This document shows, piece by piece, positions 17,486-25,521 of a stretch of 47,589 nt of DNA. Location of the stretch: positions 1-47,589 of IMG/VR virus record IMGVR_UViG_3300031578_000072. The stretch is one strand, 5' to 3'. Position 1 is the first letter of the stretch, and every line of letters begins with the position of its first letter. Both the position numbers and the translations under genes were made by a program. The notes beneath the pieces are model-generated. The model did not search any database. It was not told where the DNA came from and saw only the letters and a program-made list of their open reading frames with translations. This DNA is from a virus.

Positions 17486-18118
17486 CTATTCCATTTGATA
17501 GTACCATACTACCATATCTTGATAAACTCCCACTGTCGAGAAGTCAATAGTACTGTAAGTTGCATTAACTAAAGCTGCGTAAGTACTCGTAAGTTCCACA
17601 GCATTAACAGCTATCTTATATACTTGTCCTATCGCATCTATCTCATGCAAAAGCCCAAACTTATCGCCAAAGCCTACAGATACTGTGTCAGATGTAGATA
17701 GACCCGCAGGTAGTTGGATATTAGTAATAGTATCAAAAGGTTTATTTCCAACTGTAGTACCCCCTGCTGTTATTCCAAGAGTTTCAGTACCCTCTGTCCC
17801 CCTAACAAGTCCTGTAAGCACCACGTTACCAGAAGGAGAAGCAACATTGGTTGCAGTTATCGTAGCATTTCTCCCCTCCCCAGGGTTCGTAATACCTGTT
17901 GTTATATTCTGTATAGCACTCGTACCTGTAATTGCCGCATGTATCGCAGCTACAGCAGCTGCCGCAACGTCAGTAAATACTTCCTTCCATATACTATGAA
18001 TATTTGAAGAGTGAACTATAGCATCTAAAATGTCCCAGTTGAAAAGTAAGTTAGCAAGTATATCAGTATCATCTGTCCACTCTGGCTTCTTCATTAGTAA
18101 GTTTATGGAGTATTGCAT
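17486..18118 (-). CDS. Virion-type protein sharing a beta domain with its neighbour
   Basis: A 210-residue protein. The N-terminal 50 residues are helical (EWTDDTDILANLLFNWDILD). From residue 60 (HAAITGTSAIQNITTGITNP, then GRNATITAT) it matches the C-terminal domain of the following gene: the same GITNP-x-x-GRN motif, the same GxTxxG-K-F turn and the same closing Y-x-T-(L/I)D-x-STxxxxxD block. It lacks a signal peptide. Start codon and upstream stop overlap (TAATG-type junction). Probably a virion or assembly protein that interacts with its paralogue; the function is not known to me. Confidence 0.55.
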   Translation of the reverse strand: MQYSINLLMKKPEWTDDTDILANLLFNWDILDAIVHSSNIHSIWKEVFTDVAAAAVAAIHAAITGTSAIQNITTGITNPGEGRNATITATNVASPSGNVVLTGLVRGTEGTETLGITAGGTTVGNKPFDTITNIQLPAGLSTSDTVSVGFGDKFGLLHEIDAIGQVYKIAVNAVELTSTYAALVNATYSTIDFSTVGVYQDMVVWYYQME

Positions 18119-18399
18119 TATGCTACCTCATAGTACGTAGTATCTGGCCTAGGTATGGTGTAGAAAGTTGTATCTGGTTTAGGCACTAAATAGTAAAGAA
18201 CAACAAACCGTCCTTTAGTAGCTAACCTTTTCCACGTAGTCAAACCTAGACTCTTTAACTTATTCCACGTAGTTAATCCCTGATTTTTAAGAGACAACCA
18301 CGTACGAATACTAATATTAGGAACAACATAGAAGATAGTACTAATCGCCGGGATGGTATAGTATGTAGTCTCAACCTTGGGTATTGTATAGTATGTCAT
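18118..18399 (-). CDS. Short protein built of two tandem peptide repeats
   Basis: A 93-residue protein of low complexity. Six copies of a strand-like motif (TYYTIP, TYYTIP, IFYVVP, LYYLVP, TFYTIP, TYYEVA) flank a centre of three 10-11-residue units (TWLSLKNQGL, TTWNKLKSLGL, TTWKRLATKGR). The order is three strand repeats, three Trp/Lys units, three strand repeats. It overlaps the connector gene by 4 bases upstream and the next start downstream. The Tyr/Pro/Thr-rich repeats suggest an extended fibrous or adhesive segment. No family recognised. Confidence 0.6.
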   Translation of the reverse strand: MTYYTIPKVETTYYTIPAISTIFYVVPNISIRTWLSLKNQGLTTWNKLKSLGLTTWKRLATKGRFVVLYYLVPKPDTTFYTIPRPDTTYYEVA

Positions 18400-19352
18400 T
18401 TAACACTAGGATACATATACCCAAGCCCTTGCATATGACTACCCATATTACCTCTCGCCGGCAAGTTCGCTGACCTAAATCCTTTATCAACAAGAAACTC
18501 GTCAGGATGCCTAGCAAGAACTCGCATATGTCCAGCAAGCATAGCATTAAGTTCCTTGATGGCGTCAAGTTTCTTCTCTACTTCCTCCAACACTCTCCAT
18601 CCAAATATAGAAGCTGCCATACATATTAAGTCCTCTATATGTGATACCTCAGGTTCGCTATCATCGCCTGCCAGTGCAAGTTGCCACTTCCAGTAAACAA
18701 GTTCCCCACATAGAGCCTCACTCGGAGGATTACCTATCTCAAATATATCTCCCTTATCTATATACAAGGATGACTTATCAGATACCCTTTCAGTTATGTC
18801 CGTTACCTGCTCTACAAAATCTTCTTCCAGTACGTATTCAAGCTTCCTACTATCAGTCCCATTATATATCTCTAATATATGAGGTTCAGTTCCTGTATCA
18901 ATCAAATCTATAGCTGTCCCTGCAGTAGCGAGAGCACTAGTAGTTGCAAGCTTGATTGTTGTAGCACTTACATTAATAACGTAGTAGAACGTATTAGCAG
19001 ACAAAGGGTCTGGAGGGTCGGTATTAAGGAACTGCACTCTAGTACCAGTAGTTATATTAGTTACTACAGTAATTATATTAGTGCCTATATCTATAGCACT
19101 TAATGCAAGACTCTCCATAGTATGGTCTAGAATAGTTAAGGACTTAGGATACTTTACATCGTCAGGAAATGCATACTCGGTCTGACCTATTACAAGTGGA
19201 AATTTAACCCGCTTGCGTAAGCCCTTCAAGTCGCACTGTCTATCAAGGTAATAGAGCCCCCAGTTGAGCCAGTTAACTATATTAGTATCATATAGACCAT
19301 CTGTATGTCCTAGCATTAAAGCAATTTCTGTTACAAACTCGGAGCGTTTCAT
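18396..19352 (-). CDS. Head-tail connector (adaptor) protein, P22 gp4/T7 gp11-like
   Basis: A 318-residue protein. The N-terminal helical part (EIALMLGHTDGLYDTNIVNW, then INWGLYYLDRQ-type helix) followed by FPLVIGQTEYAFPDDVKYP is the pattern of podoviral adaptor proteins that close the portal ring. A beta insertion (about 85-165: VVTNITTGTRVQFLNTDPPD) resembles an Ig-like decoration. The C-terminal half is helical again (VSHIEDLICMAASIFGWRVL). Its start follows the stop of the signal-peptide protein gene directly. It is also possible that it is a gp11-type gatekeeper; both act at the same place. Confidence 0.6.
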   Translation of the reverse strand: MKRSEFVTEIALMLGHTDGLYDTNIVNWLNWGLYYLDRQCDLKGLRKRVKFPLVIGQTEYAFPDDVKYPKSLTILDHTMESLALSAIDIGTNIITVVTNITTGTRVQFLNTDPPDPLSANTFYYVINVSATTIKLATTSALATAGTAIDLIDTGTEPHILEIYNGTDSRKLEYVLEEDFVEQVTDITERVSDKSSLYIDKGDIFEIGNPPSEALCGELVYWKWQLALAGDDSEPEVSHIEDLICMAASIFGWRVLEEVEKKLDAIKELNAMLAGHMRVLARHPDEFLVDKGFRSANLPARGNMGSHMQGLGYMYPSVK

Positions 19353-19783
19353 TATTCCTCCTTAACTATCATAAACTTCTCATATACTCTAAAGTGTTCC
19401 ATGGTCAACTTCTCTTCATTTTCAAGTTTCTGTAAAGCACTTTTAATTATTCCAAGCAGAGTCTCTTTAAATACAAACTCTTTCTCTGGTACTATTGTCC
19501 AACCATACTGTGCTACTACTCCACCTTGGTCATTAGGCTTCAAACCTGCTATAACAGACTCTTCGTCGGTCGCACCTAACATCAGATTTGCTTCTGTCAC
19601 AATCTTTAGTGTAGCAAAATTACCTGTTTGAGGTAAGAGTCCCATGACTACTAGTCTTTCAAACAAGTTTAGCTTCGTCTTGAAGTCCTCTGCAAATACC
19701 TGTTTAGCTGTAAAAATTAGACATATGAAGAGAACTACTAAAAATAGTGCAGTAATATACTTATTCTTAAATAAAGAATACAT
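19352..19783 (-). CDS. Exported or membrane-anchored protein, 143 aa
   Basis: The start is the ATG at 19783, 6 bases after AAAGGAGG; upstream in-frame ATGs have no such site. Signal peptide: KNKYITALFLVVLFICLIF then TAKQVFA with a likely cut before EDF. The mature part is helical and acidic with a beta turn (GATDEESVIAGLKPNDQGGV). It sits between the connector gene and a signal-peptide-bearing filament gene, an odd place for an exported protein. No family recognised. It may act with the neighbouring exported fibre-like proteins. Confidence 0.55.
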   Translation of the reverse strand: MYSLFKNKYITALFLVVLFICLIFTAKQVFAEDFKTKLNLFERLVVMGLLPQTGNFATLKIVTEANLMLGATDEESVIAGLKPNDQGGVVAQYGWTIVPEKEFVFKETLLGIIKSALQKLENEEKLTMEHFRVYEKFMIVKEE

Positions 19784-19807
19784 ATCTTTCCTCCTTTCTA
19801 AAAGTTT

Positions 19808-19831
19808 GCGGCATTTTAGGTTCAATGCCGC
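19808..19831 (-). terminator. Hairpin after filament gene
   Basis: GCGGCATT (19808-19815) pairs with AATGCCGC (19824-19831), 8-base loop. Read leftward it is followed by AAACTTTT, a weak U-tract. It would terminate or attenuate the transcript after the 711-aa gene and before the 143-aa gene. Confidence 0.5.
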
Positions 19832-19844
19832 TAAACCGTTTAGT

Positions 19845-21980
19845 TTATGGATTAGTAAATGCAGTCCAAATATCGTTCTTTTTGATAAACAAAACTCCAC
19901 CACTATCCGTACAAGACATGTACAAAGAACCATCAGCTATATCAGCATCAGCACCAACCGCAGTCACTATTCCTGCATCATCAGTTGCAGCTCCAGAAGC
20001 TATAATAGTTTTATCTCCAGCTACATTATTCCTCATCTCTATCTCATTATCACCAGCAGCAAAAGTCGCACCATCCATACTAATAGCAGCAGTTGTATAC
20101 GTTCCATTCATATCTATCCCAATAGCATGGGCTCCTTCAAATAAAACACCAGTTGTGCAAGTACCATCATTGTTTATCTTAAGAGCAACAGTCATAGTTC
20201 CATCATTCTCTATCTCGATGCCATCAGCAACTGTAGCAGCAGACTGGTTGTATACTTTGATTACATCATCAGTTGTAACCACGGTGCCTGCATTAACAAA
20301 ATAACCTACAATCGCATCACCAACTACAGTTCCTGCTGTACCTGAACCAGTAATCATAGCTTGCAGTGCCACGGCTCTATCAGTAGTTGTTTCACCTGTT
20401 CCAAGGTCTACCACAGTTGAAACTGAAATGACCTCTTGAGTAACATCAGCACCGGCCGTAATATTAGTATGACACTGTATTCCATATGCGGCTTCAAGAC
20501 TTGTAGCTACATTCATCCTTAATGCATGCCCTGCTATACTAGTACTTGTAGTTGTTCCAGAAGTAGTAATTTTAGTGTAGTATGCCTGATACCAATATGC
20601 TACATTCACAGACATAGTAACATTATGCACAACTCCAAACATGTTAGCTGTAGTAGGTGCTACCGCAATACCAGTCGTATAATCCCCTACATTTATGAAA
20701 CTATTAGTTACATCTCCAGCTACTGGGTCCTCGGTAAATCTAATACCATGGTCATAAGTTCCACCTATTTGAATTGCTTCATCAGTTATTGTACCACCAA
20801 TAGTAATACCGTCTACACTAGTTCCAGAAAGTACAATACCAGAACCAACAACTAACAAATCATCTACACTTCTATCCCATAACAGGTAAGACCCGTTAGT
20901 ATGACCATAAAAAGCTACATCAACCCCCTTAGCTCCACCAGAAGCACCAAAAGCAAAGGTGCCACTAGTATCAGTAGATGGATTCCAAAATACTCCACAA
21001 CCAGTAGTATCACCATATAAAGATACTAGAACTCCCTTTGTGTCAGCACCAAAGTACCATGCACCATTTGTATCTCCATTAGCATCCCACCAAGCTTTGT
21101 AAGTAGTTACATCACCATATACAGTAAAGTCCGTACCAGCAGCATCAGCACCTACTTCTACAACTCCTGCAATAAAAGCTGCACCAGCTACACCTAAACC
21201 ACCTGCTGTATGTATAGAACCAGTAGTTGAACTAGTTGAAGCAGTCGTACCAGCTACACCTAATTGACTGGCAGTACCTACTAGTAAAAGGTCGTCAGCA
21301 CTTCTATCCCATATTAAGTAGTTTCCTGTAGTTGTACCAAATGCCTTAAAGTCCACTCCTTTAGTATCTGCACCTAAAGTAAGTGCACCATAAGTATCTC
21401 CATTTTGGTCCCAGAAGAAGTCAGCAGTTGCTTCGTCTCCATAAAAAGTTACATCAAAACCAGCACCACTAGCTCCAACCGTAATACCACCATTAGAAGT
21501 TATTACCCCAGTGACTGTAAGTGGAGGAACAATAAGTATTGCATCTGTATCAGTGTCAAATACCATCATATCAGTAGAACCACCAACAATAGATAAAGCA
21601 TCATTTACTGTATCCTTCAAGGTTATATCATAGACACCTGTTCCACTTACTGACATATCAATATCATCACCAATAAATAGTTGCTTGGCGCAAGCTATTC
21701 CACCAGGGGTAACTATCGAACCTACAGTAAGACTAGAAGCATCTGCAGTACTAGTAATTGTCATACTAGTATACGTATTAGCCGTAACTGCAGTAGCAAT
21801 GGTCACTCCATCTGTATCATCTATCTTCATAATAGATGTACCAGCTGCATCCACATAATTTATGTAGGTATTACCAGCATCCTTTTCCACAAATAAACCT
21901 GCAGCAACAGCTCCAGCTCCTATTGTAAAACTAAGTAGAGTAAATAAAATCAGTAATATTATCGAAATTCTCTTAAACAT
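19845..21980 (-). CDS. Large filament-like repeat protein with signal peptide
   Basis: A 711-residue, almost wholly beta-rich, Gly/Thr/Ala-rich protein. The N-terminus is a signal peptide (MFKRISIILLILFTLLSF then TIGAGAVA). The body has internal repeats at about 168-237, 276-345 and 346-383, built of FYGDxxTxxxFWDxNGDTxGA, LGADTKGVDF and YLIWDRSxDDLLLVG units. The second half is Thr/Ala-rich beta with many short strands. Composition suits a trimeric fibre or a surface filament. It lies between a small structural gene and the exported 143-aa protein. The very similar DNA repeats could vary by recombination. Virion or secreted location cannot be decided from sequence. Confidence 0.6.
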   Translation of the reverse strand: MFKRISIILLILFTLLSFTIGAGAVAAGLFVEKDAGNTYINYVDAAGTSIMKIDDTDGVTIATAVTANTYTSMTITSTADASSLTVGSIVTPGGIACAKQLFIGDDIDMSVSGTGVYDITLKDTVNDALSIVGGSTDMMVFDTDTDAILIVPPLTVTGVITSNGGITVGASGAGFDVTFYGDEATADFFWDQNGDTYGALTLGADTKGVDFKAFGTTTGNYLIWDRSADDLLLVGTASQLGVAGTTASTSSTTGSIHTAGGLGVAGAAFIAGVVEVGADAAGTDFTVYGDVTTYKAWWDANGDTNGAWYFGADTKGVLVSLYGDTTGCGVFWNPSTDTSGTFAFGASGGAKGVDVAFYGHTNGSYLLWDRSVDDLLVVGSGIVLSGTSVDGITIGGTITDEAIQIGGTYDHGIRFTEDPVAGDVTNSFINVGDYTTGIAVAPTTANMFGVVHNVTMSVNVAYWYQAYYTKITTSGTTTSTSIAGHALRMNVATSLEAAYGIQCHTNITAGADVTQEVISVSTVVDLGTGETTTDRAVALQAMITGSGTAGTVVGDAIVGYFVNAGTVVTTDDVIKVYNQSAATVADGIEIENDGTMTVALKINNDGTCTTGVLFEGAHAIGIDMNGTYTTAAISMDGATFAAGDNEIEMRNNVAGDKTIIASGAATDDAGIVTAVGADADIADGSLYMSCTDSGGVLFIKKNDIWTAFTNP

Positions 21981-21997
21981 TTTGTTTTTTCACCTCC

Positions 21998-22309
21998 CTA
22001 TGTTCTAAAACCTATTGCTAAATATGCCACACTCCCAAGTAAGGCAGACAAATCAGTACCATTAGCAACCTCTATTCCAGCTAAGAACACCTTTATTGTA
22101 TCAGCTGTAGAGTCATACTCAAAAGTATACCCATCCTTAGATACAAGATTTAAAAGTAACAAGTACCTAAAAAGGTCGCTTATGTCTGACGCATCTACTC
22201 CATCCGTTGCATATGTACCTAGATTTACTGTACCTACATCAATCATCACGTTCCAGGCATCTGGCATACACTTTGGTTGTGTAAATTCTGAACTTAAAGT
22301 TATAGTCAT
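21998..22309 (-). CDS. Small structural-region protein, 103 aa
   Basis: Starts at ATG 22309 after TAGGAGGAGATTAGA. The protein is beta-rich with no cysteine motif; the C-terminus has FEYDSTADTIKVFLAG and LLGSVAYLAIGFRT. It lies 20 bases downstream (leftward) of dyad site S3, so it may be the first gene of a regulated block. Its position after the capsid genes suggests a head or decoration component, but no family is recognised. Confidence 0.6.
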   Translation of the reverse strand: MTITLSSEFTQPKCMPDAWNVMIDVGTVNLGTYATDGVDASDISDLFRYLLLLNLVSKDGYTFEYDSTADTIKVFLAGIEVANGTDLSALLGSVAYLAIGFRT

Positions 22310-22329
22310 TCTAATCTCCTCCTATCTCG

Positions 22330-22350
22330 TAATATCAATTATTGAATTTA
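22330..22350. repeat. 21-bp dyad site S3
   Basis: Arms TAATATCAAT and ATTGAATTTA around a central T. In the leftward direction it lies just after a GC-rich hairpin and 20 bases before the start at 22309, ahead of an AGGAGGAG site. Confidence 0.75.
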
Positions 22351-22371
22351 CGGGGAGCATATAGCTCCCCG
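22351..22371 (-). terminator. GC-rich hairpin after capsid-region gene
   Basis: CGGGGAGC and GCTCCCCG (8 bp, 5-base loop ATATA). It lies 11 bases past the stop of the 252-aa gene in the leftward direction and directly abuts dyad site S3. It lacks a U-tract, so it may pause, process or, with S3, conditionally terminate transcription. Confidence 0.55.
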
Positions 22372-22381
22372 CAAGTTCCTT

Positions 22382-23140
22382 CTATTCTATTGTATAGTAA
22401 ACCAACACATGGGCAGCAGAATTCAGTCCATGAGAAGCTGCATGGCCTATTACAGGGCACCCTGCAGTAGCCACGCTAGTAAGTACATAAATTCCATTGC
22501 AAGTAAGTAGAGTTCCAGGATTTAGAGTCGTAGTACCTGACCTCAGACCTGGTCCTATTCCTCTCACCTGTAACCAGAAGTAATAAGCTGTGGTTACAAT
22601 TATAGGAGTAGCACCTAATAGTCTGCCTGTAAAATCTGCAACAGTAGCTACAGCGACATTATCTATTACTCCGTTATAAGGACAAGCTATTATATTTGTC
22701 CTAGCAGTAATAGGTATTGTCAGTCCTAAAGCATCCTTAAACTTAAAGGTAACCGTAGCTGCTGCACCAGTAGTAAACGCACCATGAGCCTTAATCATCC
22801 TACTAGTCCCTAATCCAGTTCCAGACTCTACTATTAAGAACCCACCTTCATAAGCGTTAACAGCAAAACTATCATGAGCTGCCGGGATAGTAACCTTTAG
22901 TTCTCTATCAATAGCTTTTCCCTCAGTCTGAACAAGATTATAATTATCATCAGCCTTATCTACTGTAGGAGCCTGAACTAACTGTCCTGCAACAAAAGTT
23001 CCACCTGCCTTGGCATACTTATACACTCTTCCATCGGCAAAAGGTAACTGATATCCTAAATCTGCCTTTTGCACAATAGACTGTTCAAATAACCCTTGTG
23101 GGGGTCTAATATTTCCTTGTATCAACGCATCAAGTCCCAT
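22382..23140 (-). CDS. Probable head accessory (decoration-like) protein, 252 aa
   Basis: A beta-rich protein directly downstream of the major capsid gene. The N-terminus (QLPFADGRVYKYAKAGG) and the block VYKYAKAGGTFVAGQLVQAP are of a kind seen in phage capsid-associated proteins. Gly/Ala/Thr-rich strands continue to the end (GHAASHGLNSAAHVLVYYTI). It has no signal peptide and no catalytic motif. Gene order (capsid, this gene, small gene) suggests a head surface or fibre-base protein. Not assigned to a named family. Confidence 0.6.
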   Translation of the reverse strand: MGLDALIQGNIRPPQGLFEQSIVQKADLGYQLPFADGRVYKYAKAGGTFVAGQLVQAPTVDKADDNYNLVQTEGKAIDRELKVTIPAAHDSFAVNAYEGGFLIVESGTGLGTSRMIKAHGAFTTGAAATVTFKFKDALGLTIPITARTNIIACPYNGVIDNVAVATVADFTGRLLGATPIIVTTAYYFWLQVRGIGPGLRSGTTTLNPGTLLTCNGIYVLTSVATAGCPVIGHAASHGLNSAAHVLVYYTIE

Positions 23141-23172
23141 TATATAATCCTCCTTCGATTTTTATAGGCTAT

Positions 23173-23203
23173 CTCCGAAGCCTCATTGGCTTGAGGCTCG
23201 GAG
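23173..23203 (-). terminator. Hairpin between major capsid gene and next gene
   Basis: CTCCGAAGCCTCA (23173-23185) pairs with TGAGGCTCGGAG (23192-23203) with one bulged A; the loop is 6 bases. It lies 17 bases after the capsid stop. No U-tract follows, so partial termination or 3'-end protection of the capsid mRNA is more likely than a full stop. Confidence 0.55.
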
Positions 23204-23220
23204 GATACTAATTAATTATC

Positions 23221-24216
23221 CTACGCATCTATACTATATATTACTCCAAGACTCTTCCGTCTATCACAAATTACTTGAAGAGCTATGCAAATCTGAGCAG
23301 CTCTATCTTTAACCTGATTAGGAATATCCTTCCAAGAAGTCAAGTCAAAGTTAGCAGCTGGGTCGATAACTAGTTTTAAGATTTGGGTATTGGCAACATA
23401 TAACTTTCCACTATTGGCGTGTTCAGACCAAAGTACAGGCAACTTTTTAAACTGTATAATTTCAAACTGCGCATCACCAAGCGTCTTATTATATATTCTA
23501 TGTTGTTCTAAAGTATTATCTTCAATACTTTCATATATACCCTGAGTAGTTATAAGTGTATCAGGTTTATATGACTTCTTACCTTTACCACAATCGTTAA
23601 TCATAGTTCTTAGCTTCTTATCTAACCATACGGAAGGCTTTAATCCAGACAAAGTCCCAGCTTGATTCTCCCACCAAGTTTTAACACTAGAGTCTACACC
23701 ACCAAGAGTTCCTCTACTACCAGTAACATCAGCAACAATTATATTATCTAGTCCATTGATGTCATCCCCTGCTCCATTCCCAAATAACTGTTGCTCTAAC
23801 TGGTCGTTACATTCGCTCTTAGCAGTCTCCATCTCTATATTCATTTGGTTAAGAATCTGATACTTACCTCTATTCTGTAAGTCTTCCTGCCAGTATCTTA
23901 CGAGAGAAATTGCCGCATACGCCCATTTGTAGATAGCGTCTGTTGCTTTCTCATCTCGAGATAGGTCAATAGTTCCACCTTTATGCATCATCTTAAATGT
24001 AGAATTCCTACCATACAGTAAAGGTCTTACTATAAACTTACCACCAGGAATATAAATAACAGCCTTCTTAGCTTTATAGAACCAGAACCACAATGGTGTT
24101 TCTACAAATATCTGGTCTATAGCTTCTTTCCTATGGTCTCTCCAAGTAGTTGTATATAGGTCATCTAAGTCTTGAGTTAACACGGAATTGGATATACTCC
24201 AAGCCACGATACTCAC
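23221..24216 (-). CDS. Major capsid protein (HK97-fold)
   Basis: A 331-residue protein. It begins with a short helical N-arm (SVLTQDLDDLYTTTWRDHRK), then a loop-like region (GGKFIVRPLLYGRNSTFKMM), a long spine-like helix (YQILNQMNIEMETAKSECND) and a beta/A-domain rich segment ending YSIDA. The order scaffold gene, this gene, accessory gene and its position after portal are as expected for the major capsid protein. Length is within the usual 300-400 range. No cleavage of a scaffolding domain is apparent, because scaffold is a separate gene upstream. Confidence 0.75.
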   Translation of the reverse strand: MSIVAWSISNSVLTQDLDDLYTTTWRDHRKEAIDQIFVETPLWFWFYKAKKAVIYIPGGKFIVRPLLYGRNSTFKMMHKGGTIDLSRDEKATDAIYKWAYAAISLVRYWQEDLQNRGKYQILNQMNIEMETAKSECNDQLEQQLFGNGAGDDINGLDNIIVADVTGSRGTLGGVDSSVKTWWENQAGTLSGLKPSVWLDKKLRTMINDCGKGKKSYKPDTLITTQGIYESIEDNTLEQHRIYNKTLGDAQFEIIQFKKLPVLWSEHANSGKLYVANTQILKLVIDPAANFDLTSWKDIPNQVKDRAAQICIALQVICDRRKSLGVIYSIDA

Positions 24217-24219
24217 CTC

Positions 24220-24942
24220 TTATTTTCTATATTTGCCAAAGATGTGGTCGAAGTTTCTTGAACCAGCTTCATCTAGAGATAAGTCCTTTTGTTCGGTCAT
24301 CTCTTTTAGTCCTTCCCCAGGCTTTACAGTTCTATTAGGGATTACATTCTGAGCAAATTGAGGAGCTTTCTTTCCAGACACAAGTGTATATATCTCATCC
24401 ATAGATACTCCCCTAACATTAGTAGCCTTAGCTTCCATAGCCTCTCCATACTTGTCAAACTCAGCTCTCCCCACTCTACCTATGAATTCCTGAACCGCAC
24501 CACTTGCAGTACTTTCTGCCTGACCAGATATAAATGCAGACATTTGAGTAGCTAACTTCTCTATCTCAGGTTTAATACCAGCGGTAACAGCCTTACCTAC
24601 TTGAGATAATGTGTGAGACAAAAACTCTTGTCTACTCATATCCTCAAGTTTCTGCTTTTCTGCTTGTATAGCTTCTGCAGTAGGTTCAGCCTTCACCGGC
24701 TCTGGTTTCATAGATTTACCTAACTTGGCGAAGAAATCAGGAGATGTAAATATCTCCATAAGTCTCTTATTACTCTTCTCAAGCCGATTCATTCTTTCAC
24801 TCGCTTCTTCTTTTTCCTTCTTTGACAGTTCTTCCTTAACAGTAGTATCGTCTACTTTCTTAGTACTCTCATCTTCAATTTCACCCGCAACAGCCTCCGC
24901 GGTCTCATCTATAATTATTACCTCTTCTTCAGGTATCTTCAT
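24220..24942 (-). CDS. Scaffolding protein
   Basis: A 240-residue, highly charged, helical protein. An acidic N-terminus (PEEEVIIIDETAEAVAGEIE) leads to a coiled-coil stretch at about 35-75 (KEELSKKEKEEASERMNRLE), then Ala/Glu-rich helices and a basic C-terminal end (NFDHIFGKYRK) of the type that binds the capsid protein in phage scaffolds. It lies 3 bases upstream of the major capsid gene. There is no protease motif, so assembly release is probably not by self-cleavage. Assigned by composition and position. Confidence 0.7.
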   Translation of the reverse strand: MKIPEEEVIIIDETAEAVAGEIEDESTKKVDDTTVKEELSKKEKEEASERMNRLEKSNKRLMEIFTSPDFFAKLGKSMKPEPVKAEPTAEAIQAEKQKLEDMSRQEFLSHTLSQVGKAVTAGIKPEIEKLATQMSAFISGQAESTASGAVQEFIGRVGRAEFDKYGEAMEAKATNVRGVSMDEIYTLVSGKKAPQFAQNVIPNRTVKPGEGLKEMTEQKDLSLDEAGSRNFDHIFGKYRK

Positions 24943-24953
24943 AATAATCCTCC

Positions 24954-25223
24954 TTATTTACTTATCGCTCTATTTCTTACAAACAAATTATATTCCAGTA
25001 TCAAATGTTTTCCAGCTAAATTTAAATCGCTTCCCGACCAATCACCTGCAAAGATGACTGATATAGGGTCATTAGGTTTCTTATCATTTATTGTAATAGT
25101 TACTTTCCTAATATGCTCAGGCACTTCCACTTCCTTTATCTCCTTCGTAAGCATCTTCTTCTTAAGCTTAGTGGACTCAGACGTACCTCCAACTATTAAT
25201 TCATCCAAAGCAGTTTCATTCAT
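24954..25223 (-). CDS. Hypothetical protein, 89 aa, head region
   Basis: Starts at ATG 25223 after AAAGGAGGGAGGAACT. The first half is helical and Lys/Glu-rich (STKLKKKMLTKEIKEVEVPE); the second half is beta (KVTITINDKKPNDPISVIF). Such charged helix plus beta proteins often precede scaffold genes, but I do not recognise a family. It is packed between the zinc-ribbon gene and the scaffold gene. Confidence 0.6.
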   Translation of the reverse strand: MNETALDELIVGGTSESTKLKKKMLTKEIKEVEVPEHIRKVTITINDKKPNDPISVIFAGDWSGSDLNLAGKHLILEYNLFVRNRAISK

Positions 25224-25239
25224 AGTTCCTCCCTCCTTT

Positions 25240-25521
25240 CTAATCTAATATCGGAGATATGCAATCATGTTCCTTGCATGCCTCCTTTAACTGTTGCTTA
25301 GTAGTTATTTCTACATTTGGTTCACCAACTTCGGTCATATGTTCCAGTACCAAAGGTTTGTTCTCTCTACCATACATAGTAGTCCGAAGTCCTATACTAA
25401 CCAGTCTTATACTTGTACCACCCCCGCATCTAAAACATTTTATCCCATTCCTATTTTCAATCTTAGCAAACTCATCAAATATATTACCACACGTTTTACA
25501 TTCAACTCTATATGTTGGCAC
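25240..25521 (-). CDS. FmdB-type zinc ribbon protein
   Basis: A 93-residue protein starting MPTYRVECKTCGNIFDEF with Cys8/Cys11 and Cys29/Cys32 (KCFRCGGG), the FmdB/CxxC-CxxC regulatory zinc-ribbon pattern. The C-terminal half (VEITTKQQLKEACKEHDCIS) is a helical tail as in phage FmdB-like proteins. The start overlaps the portal gene end by 14 bases. In phages such proteins are usually found around portal and capsid genes; the target is not known. Confidence 0.75.
   Translation of the reverse strand: MPTYRVECKTCGNIFDEFAKIENRNGIKCFRCGGGTSIRLVSIGLRTTMYGRENKPLVLEHMTEVGEPNVEITTKQQLKEACKEHDCISPILD

Noticed and set aside
19784-19933. Upstream extension of the 143-aa exported protein
   Set aside because: Crosses the hairpin at 19808-19831 and lacks a ribosome site; the ATG at 19783 has AAAGGAGG at good spacing and reveals a clean signal peptide.
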